This document shows, piece by piece, positions 59,003-64,000 of a stretch of DNA of 64,000 nucleotides. This DNA comes from Chitinophagales bacterium. GTDB taxonomy: Bacteria; Bacteroidota; Bacteroidia; Chitinophagales; Chitinophagaceae. The notes under the pieces were generated by a model, which did not search any database, was not told the DNA's origin, and saw only the letters and a list, made by a program, of their open reading frames with translations. Where the stretch lies: assembly GCA_015655125.1 (NCBI GenBank), contig JAATFP010000106.1:1-64000 (forward strand). The letters run 5' to 3'. Numbering within the stretch: position 1 is the first letter of the stretch; every line of letters starts with the position of its first letter. The translations under genes were made by a program, and so were the position numbers.

Positions 59003-61426
59003 TCATTTACGTATTTCTGCCGCAATGTTTTTTTCAAAAGATCCGATCAGCTTGCTCATAAATCCATCGATTTCTTTATCGGTCAGCGTTTTCGTTTCAT
59101 CTAAAAATGTGAAACTTACCGCCATAGATTTTTTGCTTGCGCCCAATTTTTCACTTTCAAAGATATCAAATAGTTTCACCGATTTAAGATAGCTGATCTT
59201 CGTTTCTGCAACGGCTTGTTCTACCTGCGCAAAACTTATTTTCTTATCAACGATCAATGCAAGATCGCGATCAACTGCAGGGAATCGGGATACTTCCCTG
59301 TACTCAATCTTGTTTTTTGTTTGTTGCAAAAGTTCGTCCCAATAAAGATCCGCATAAAATACCGGTTGCCTGATGTCGAATTTCGACAACGTTTTTGAAT
59401 GAATATTTCCTGCGATCCCAACAACTTTATTTTTTATTTTGATGCTTACACCACCTTCCAGCAAGTCATTGCCGGTTGTTTCAAATTTTACTTTTTCCAG
59501 TCCGAGCGATGCGAAGATTCTCTCACATACCGCCTTTATGTAGTAAAAGCTTGCTTTCGATGCCTTTTGCTGCCAACCAGTTTCAATCGTATTTCCGCTT
59601 GCATATATCGCGAGATGTTTTACTTCTTCGTATAGCCCAACACCAGTGGTGCCGTAGGTTTTGCCCAACTCAAATAATTGCAGGTTGGTATTCTTCCTGT
59701 TGATATTGTAAGCGATCACTTCCAATCCGGTTTCAAGCATTGACGGGCGCATCACATCAAGGTCAACGCTAAGATTGTTGATCATCTTCACCGTGGTTGC
59801 CAATGTCGCTTCATCATAATATTTGCTCGCAGTAATGCTGTTTGTAAATATTTCATAAAAGCCAAGCCCGGTAAGGTAAGTGGCGATTTTTTCTTTAATT
59901 GCGATATTGGTTGCGCCATTGTTTACCGAAGGTGAAATAGTGATAGCCGTAGGAATATCGATGTTGTCCAGCCCGTCGATGCGCATAATTTCTTCCACGA
60001 TATCCGCAGGAATTTCAATATCGGGCTTGCTCAGCGGCACATTTACCCAAAGTTCGTCGATATTATCTTTCGCTATCACAAATCCCAGGGCGGTTAAAAT
60101 ATTTTTTACTGTATCACCGTGGTAATTCTTGCCGCTTAATTTTTTCAGGTAATGATATTTCAGCCCTACCGATTTTTGTTCTGCCGGAACAGGATAGATG
60201 TCGATAACATTGCTGGAAAATTCGCCGCCGCAGATCTCTTTAATGAGCGCCGCCGTGCGTTTCAACACGTTTACAGTATTGCCGATGTCAACGCCTTTTT
60301 CAAAACGTGTAGCGGCATCGGTGCGCAAACCGAGGCGCAGCGAGGTTTTGCGGATACTTTGCGGCGCAAACCAGGCGCTTTCGAGAAATATATTTTTTGT
60401 GGATGAAGTGACACCGCTATCAAGCCCGCCATATACGCCCGCAATGCACATCGGCGCTTCCGCATTACAGATAATGAGATCTTCCGGGGACAGTTTTCTT
60501 TCTTTTTCGTCCAGCGTTTTAAAAATGGTTCCTTCGGCAACATTTTTTACTATTATTTTTTTACCGGCTATCTTATCAGCATCAAATGCATGCAACGGCT
60601 GGCCGGTTTCGTGCAAAATAAAATTGGTGATGTCCACAATGTTATTGATCGGCTTCACGCCGATCGCCTTGAGTTTTTGCTGTAGCCATTCCGGACTTTC
60701 GGCCACGTTTATATTGCTGATGCTGATACCAGAATAACGTTTACACGCTTGTTCATTTTCAATTACCACATCAATCGCCTGGTCGTTGCTATCAGCTTTG
60801 ATATTGTTTTTGAAGGGCGATTTTACCAGCGTTTCTTTTTTATCGTGATGCGTAAGATAAGCACATACATCGCGCGCAACCCCAAGATGACTCATCGCAT
60901 CCATACGGTTAGGCGTGAGTCCGATCTCGTAAATATGATCTTCATAGGCTGTAAATAAGTCGGAAACATTTTTGCCAACCGGAGTTTCTTCCGGCAATAC
61001 CATGATTCCTTCATGGCTGCTGCCAAGGCCGATTTCGTCTTCCGCGCAGATCATGCCCTGACTTTCCACGCCACGGATCTTCGCTTTTTTTATCGTAAAA
61101 GATTCGCCGTTGGTTGGATGAATAGTGGTGTTGACAGTCGCAACGATCACTTTTTGTCCGGTCGCAACATTGGCAGCGCCGCAAACGATCTGCAGCGGTT
61201 CGGCTGCGCCGACGTTTACTGTCGTTATTTTAAATTTATCGGCATCGGGATGTTTTTCGCAGGTAAGTACTTCGCCTGTAACAAGCCCTTGCAGCCCGCC
61301 TTTGATAGATTCGTATTTGTGAAGGCTCTCTACTTCGAGCCCGATGGCCGTTAATATCCTGCTGAGTTTTTCGGTATCGATCTTCACGGGAAGATATTCG
61401 CTCAGCCAATTGTAAGAAATGATCAT
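59003..61426 (-). CDS. pheT: Phenylalanyl-tRNA synthetase beta subunit
   Basis: PheT pairs with PheS to charge tRNA-Phe. The 807-aa protein has the usual order: N-terminal B1 domain (MIISYNWLSEYLPVKIDTEK); the OB-fold tRNA-binding insertion (GLVTGEVLTCEKHPDADKFK, with AEDEIGLGSSHEGIMVLPEE); the B3/B4 editing domain (YEIGLTPNRMDAMSHLGVAR); the B5 domain; the catalytic-like B6/B7 core (MRPSMLETGLEVIAYNINRK); and the C-terminal ferredoxin-like anticodon-binding domain (REVSRFPAVDRDLALIVDKK). pheS is not adjacent, common in Bacteroidota. TATATTTG lies just upstream as a promoter. Confidence 0.96.
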   Translation of the reverse strand: MIISYNWLSEYLPVKIDTEKLSRILTAIGLEVESLHKYESIKGGLQGLVTGEVLTCEKHPDADKFKITTVNVGAAEPLQIVCGAANVATGQKVIVATVNTTIHPTNGESFTIKKAKIRGVESQGMICAEDEIGLGSSHEGIMVLPEETPVGKNVSDLFTAYEDHIYEIGLTPNRMDAMSHLGVARDVCAYLTHHDKKETLVKSPFKNNIKADSNDQAIDVVIENEQACKRYSGISISNINVAESPEWLQQKLKAIGVKPINNIVDITNFILHETGQPLHAFDADKIAGKKIIVKNVAEGTIFKTLDEKERKLSPEDLIICNAEAPMCIAGVYGGLDSGVTSSTKNIFLESAWFAPQSIRKTSLRLGLRTDAATRFEKGVDIGNTVNVLKRTAALIKEICGGEFSSNVIDIYPVPAEQKSVGLKYHYLKKLSGKNYHGDTVKNILTALGFVIAKDNIDELWVNVPLSKPDIEIPADIVEEIMRIDGLDNIDIPTAITISPSVNNGATNIAIKEKIATYLTGLGFYEIFTNSITASKYYDEATLATTVKMINNLSVDLDVMRPSMLETGLEVIAYNINRKNTNLQLFELGKTYGTTGVGLYEEVKHLAIYASGNTIETGWQQKASKASFYYIKAVCERIFASLGLEKVKFETTGNDLLEGGVSIKIKNKVVGIAGNIHSKTLSKFDIRQPVFYADLYWDELLQQTKNKIEYREVSRFPAVDRDLALIVDKKISFAQVEQAVAETKISYLKSVKLFDIFESEKLGASKKSMAVSFTFLDETKTLTDKEIDGFMSKLIGSFEKNIAAEIRK

Positions 61427-61448
61427 GTAGGATTGTAATTTTTCGCTG

Positions 61449-61456
61449 CAAATATA
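61449..61456 (-). promoter_or_regulatory. -7 promoter element of pheT
   Basis: On the minus strand TATATTTG, a perfect TAnnTTTG, lies 22 bases before the pheT ATG. No T-box or attenuator was recognised. Confidence 0.55.
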
Positions 61457-61668
61457 GCCTTTTGTTGATGGATAAATTTGTAACGAACAATGGATAATTA
61501 CCTTAAAGAGGGTCGGGGCCGGGTTCCGCGCACTTCTATGGGTTTAAAAAATTATCAATTATCCGTTATAAAATTATCCATTGATATCGATTATAAAATT
61601 GCGGTCACTTTTCCAAGTGAATAAAAATCGTCATGAGTGTACAAAAAGAATATTATCGCCGGTAAATG

Positions 61669-61769
61669 TGTTAATAAAAAAGAATAAAGCCAGAATATGT
61701 GCGAAAGAGTATGTGAGCAATTCTGTTAATAAGCTGTGAATAAACTACTTTTGCCTGTGGATTTACAGG
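61669..61769. promoter_or_regulatory. Cluster of DnaA-box-like sequences and a promoter element upstream of dnaB
   Basis: The divergent pheT-dnaB region (61427-61967) has TGTTAATAA at 61669-61677 and 61724-61732, and TGTGAATAA (a perfect TGTGnATAA DnaA box) at 61735-61743. It also has TGTGGATTT at 61756, within the inverted repeat CCTGT-GGATTT-ACAGG (61754-61769). TACTTTTG at 61746-61753 is a TAnnTTTG element between them. DnaA control of dnaB is plausible. The rest of the region is AT-rich with AATTATCCATTATAAAATT repeats and no gene. Confidence 0.4.
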
Positions 61770-61967
61770 GGAAAATCTGTAAATTAAAGTTGATAACATC
61801 AATGTTAATTTAACATTATCAAATTTGCTGTTACCTTAGCCGCCCTAATAAAAATCACGGCAGTTAAATCCTTTTCAGGATTTTTCGGTGCGAAATAATC
61901 GGGAAATTTTTTAAGGGCAGAACGCCCTGCCGGAAGTATTTTTTACAAGTTTTAAAATGGAAATTGA

Positions 61968-63530
61968 ATGGAGCTCACAAATTTTAATAAAGACAGGAAA
62001 GGAATCCGGAAGCCAAAATTAGACCTTGGAAGCATGGTTTTCGGAAAAATTCCGCCGCAGGCTAAGGAGTTGGAAGAAGCGATCCTCGGTGCGATCATGC
62101 TCGAGAAAAGTGCCTTCGATACAGTAATTGAGATTCTGAAACCGGAATGTTTTAATGTAGATGCCCACCAGCGTATTTACAAGGCGATGCAAAGCCTGGC
62201 AGTTAAAAGTTTGCCGATCGATCTGCTCACCGTTGTAGAAGAACTGAAAGTGCGCGAAGAACTGGAACTTGTGGGCGGTCCGTATTACGTTACAAAATTA
62301 ACTAACTCGGTAGTTTCTTCTGCCAATATCGACGCGCACTCGCGCATCGTTTTACAAAAATTCATCCAGCGTGAACTGATCCGCATCAGTGGCGAAATAA
62401 TCGGCGACGCTTATGAAGACAGCACGGATGTGTTTGATATGCTCGACGATGCCGAAAGCAAATTGTTCGAGATCACCAATAGTCATCTTCGAAAGAATTT
62501 TGATGACATCGACACCGTTCTCGTTAAAACGATCCAGCGTATCGAAGATATGCGCAACCGCGACGACGATATTACCGGCGTGCCTACCGGATTTCCTACT
62601 TTGGACAAGATAACTTATGGCTGGCAGCCAACGGATCTCATCATTTTGGCAGCCAGGCCTTCAGTGGGTAAAACAGCATTTGCGCTCAACCTTGCGCGTA
62701 CTGCGGCTTTGAACACCAAAAAGCCTACGGCGGTTGCGTTTTTTAGCCTGGAAATGAGCAGCAGCCAACTGGTGCAACGTATCCTGAGTGCGGAAAGCGA
62801 AATCCATCTTGAAAAGATCTCCCGTGGTAAACTGGAAGAACACGAGATGAAACAATTGTATAAAAAAGGAATCGACCGCCTAACAAAGGCGCCGATCTTC
62901 ATCGATGATTCTGCCGCATTGAACATTTTTGAGTTGAGGGCAAAGTGCCGCCGTTTGAAGAACAAGCACAATGTTGGTATCATTATCATTGATTACCTGC
63001 AACTGATGAGCGGCAGCGCCGATCGCAACAGCAACCGCGAGCAGGAGATCAGCAAGATATCGCGAGACCTGAAAGGTCTTGCGAAAGAATTGCAGGTGCC
63101 AATCATCGCGCTTTCACAGTTGAGTCGTGAAGTGGAAAAAAGAAAAGAAGGAAACAAGATGCCGCAGTTGAGTGATCTTCGCGAATCCGGTGCGATTGAG
63201 CAGGATGCCGATATGGTAATGTTCCTGTATCGCCCGGAATATTATGATATCACTGCCAATGAATTTGGTGAAAACAATAAAGGGGAAACGCATGTAAAAA
63301 TTGCGAAGCACAGGAACGGTAGTCTTGAAACCGTGAAACTGCGTGCCTTGCTGCACATACAGAAATTTGTGGAAGATGAGGCCGGCAGCGACTTCAATCC
63401 TGGTGGCGCGATGGGCGGCGGAAACTGGAAACCGGTGCAGGGCGGTGGAGACGAAGGCGGCGGAAGCTTATATATTCAGAAAGGAAGCAAGATGAACAAT
63501 GGCGAATTTGACGATGATGCACCTTTTTAA
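61968..63530 (+). CDS. dnaB: Replicative DNA helicase
   Basis: DnaB is the hexameric 5'-3' helicase at the replication fork. The 520-aa protein has the N-terminal primase-interaction domain (QAKELEEAILGAIMLEKSAF), a linker helix, and the RecA-like motor with Walker A ARPSVGKTAFAL, Walker B IIIIDYLQLMSG, and the catalytic region ALSQLSREVEKR with SDLRESGAIEQDADMVMFLY. The C-terminal tail is Gly-rich (GGAMGGGNWKPVQGGGDEGG). No intein is present. It ends with a terminator hairpin. Confidence 0.97.
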   Translation: MELTNFNKDRKGIRKPKLDLGSMVFGKIPPQAKELEEAILGAIMLEKSAFDTVIEILKPECFNVDAHQRIYKAMQSLAVKSLPIDLLTVVEELKVREELELVGGPYYVTKLTNSVVSSANIDAHSRIVLQKFIQRELIRISGEIIGDAYEDSTDVFDMLDDAESKLFEITNSHLRKNFDDIDTVLVKTIQRIEDMRNRDDDITGVPTGFPTLDKITYGWQPTDLIILAARPSVGKTAFALNLARTAALNTKKPTAVAFFSLEMSSSQLVQRILSAESEIHLEKISRGKLEEHEMKQLYKKGIDRLTKAPIFIDDSAALNIFELRAKCRRLKNKHNVGIIIIDYLQLMSGSADRNSNREQEISKISRDLKGLAKELQVPIIALSQLSREVEKRKEGNKMPQLSDLRESGAIEQDADMVMFLYRPEYYDITANEFGENNKGETHVKIAKHRNGSLETVKLRALLHIQKFVEDEAGSDFNPGGAMGGGNWKPVQGGGDEGGGSLYIQKGSKMNNGEFDDDAPF

Positions 63531-63550
63531 TGGATAATTTAATAACTAAT

Positions 63551-63583
63551 AATGGAGATACTTTAAAACTGTCTCCATTTTTC
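63551..63583 (+). terminator. Terminator of dnaB
   Basis: AATGGAGA (63551-63558) pairs with TCTCCATT (63572-63579), followed by TTTT. Confidence 0.8.
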
Positions 63584-63656
63584 ATTTATTAATCTTTTAA
63601 ACTGACGACCTTTAAAAAATTATCAAGTATCCATTATAAAATTATCCATTAAAGAA

Positions 63657-64000
63657 ATGCCGCTTCCTTTCTTTTACATAGAACAAACTGACTCGTCGGG
63701 CATTATTCAGTTAAATGAAGACACATCTAAGCACGTGGTGCAGGTATTGCGGATGAAGAACGATGAACAACTGCAATTGACGGACGGAAAAGGAAATCTA
63801 TTTTCCTGTATGATCATAGACGATCATCGCAAGAAATGTGTGGTAAAAGTAACGGATGTTGCTCATACACCACGGCCTGCAAAGCAAATTTCTCTTGGAA
63901 TTTCTCTTGTTAAAAATAATACCCGGTTCGAATGGTTCCTTGAAAAAGCAACGGAGATCGGTGTTTCAGCAGTTGTGCCGTTGTTGTGTTTCAGGACCGA
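63657..64000 (+). CDS. rsmE: 16S rRNA (uracil1498-N3)-methyltransferase, N-terminal part
   Basis: The gene begins at ATG 63657 and runs off the right edge; about 114 codons are visible. RsmE methylates N3 of U1498 in 16S rRNA using AdoMet. The N-terminal PUA-like domain is recognisable (LPFFYIEQTDSSGIIQLNED, then HVVQVLRMKNDEQLQLTDGK), and the start of the SPOUT domain shows ISLGISLVKNNTRFEWFLEK followed by ATEIGVSAVVPLLC. It is preceded by a spacer with AATTATCCATT repeats after the dnaB terminator. Confidence 0.9.
   Translation, partial: MPLPFFYIEQTDSSGIIQLNEDTSKHVVQVLRMKNDEQLQLTDGKGNLFSCMIIDDHRKKCVVKVTDVAHTPRPAKQISLGISLVKNNTRFEWFLEKATEIGVSAVVPLLCFRT

Noticed and set aside
61427-61967. Chromosomal origin of replication
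   Set aside because: DnaA-box-like words exist, but dnaA, dnaN, gidA or rpmH are not nearby and the density is modest; only a regulatory cluster is supported.

Overview
The window reads as chromosomal DNA from a member of the Bacteroidota, most like the Chitinophagaceae. Supporting signs are TAnnTTTG-type -7 promoter elements, a type IX secretion sorting domain on a huge secreted peptidase, a CarboxypepD_reg/TonB-dependent receptor paired with a lipoprotein, split transketolase, two tandem ClpP paralogs, an atpBEFH/atpA ATP synthase arrangement with an N-terminally extended subunit a, and many lipoproteins with SSC lipoboxes. I see no tRNA, rRNA, CRISPR array, transposase or prophage.

Layout. 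1-7742: end of purD, then the rod-shape/elongasome cluster mreB-mreC-mreD-mrdA(PBP2)-rodA and an MBL-fold hydrolase. 7743-8624: intergenic sequence with an inverted repeat, a terminator and a probable decayed minus-strand gene. 8625-14633 (mostly minus): an ECF sigma / membrane anti-sigma-like / Spy-like operon, a YARHG lipoprotein, a DUF2306 membrane protein, DinB-like, transketolase C-half and galE. 14832-26298: what looks like a phosphate-acquisition island. It holds Pit transporter + DUF47 protein, a divergent OprO/P-type porin, a TonB receptor + beta-helix lipoprotein, a GT-B glycosyltransferase and a PhoB/PhoR-like two-component system. Four of its promoters carry arrays of 11-bp direct repeats (consensus close to TTAACATTTGC) with the architecture expected of Pho boxes. 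This is the most interesting signal in the window.

26459-41393: a large secreted protein with a caspase-like His/Cys pair and one in-frame TGA; an MsbA-like ABC exporter; a small gene followed by a frameshifted nucleotidyltransferase pseudogene; then F-type ATP synthase genes. The ATP synthase operon is interrupted: atpB-E-F-H end in a terminator, a 4.8-kb antisense M36 (fungalysin) T9SS peptidase gene follows, and atpA restarts from its own promoter. atpA contains one in-frame TAG at a conserved Tyr position; atpG is not adjacent.

41576-49064: membrane Zn peptidase, clpP-clpP, then an accessory-looking block (Crp/Fnr regulator, lipoprotein with a permuted-papain-like H/NC signature plus an overlapping small membrane protein, and a divergent protein-kinase-fold protein) before clpX. 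49349-64000: housekeeping genes purA, an acidic disordered protein, pabB, a MltD-like transglycosylase, gatA, tatA, a 43-aa lipoprotein, rplS, rny, zapA with a ZapB-like partner, pheT, dnaB and the start of rsmE. Start codons were moved from the longest reading frame to the first plausible ATG where the upstream TTG is actually part of a TTTG promoter element or lacks support. Identities are from recognition of motifs and family resemblance by eye; no database search was run.
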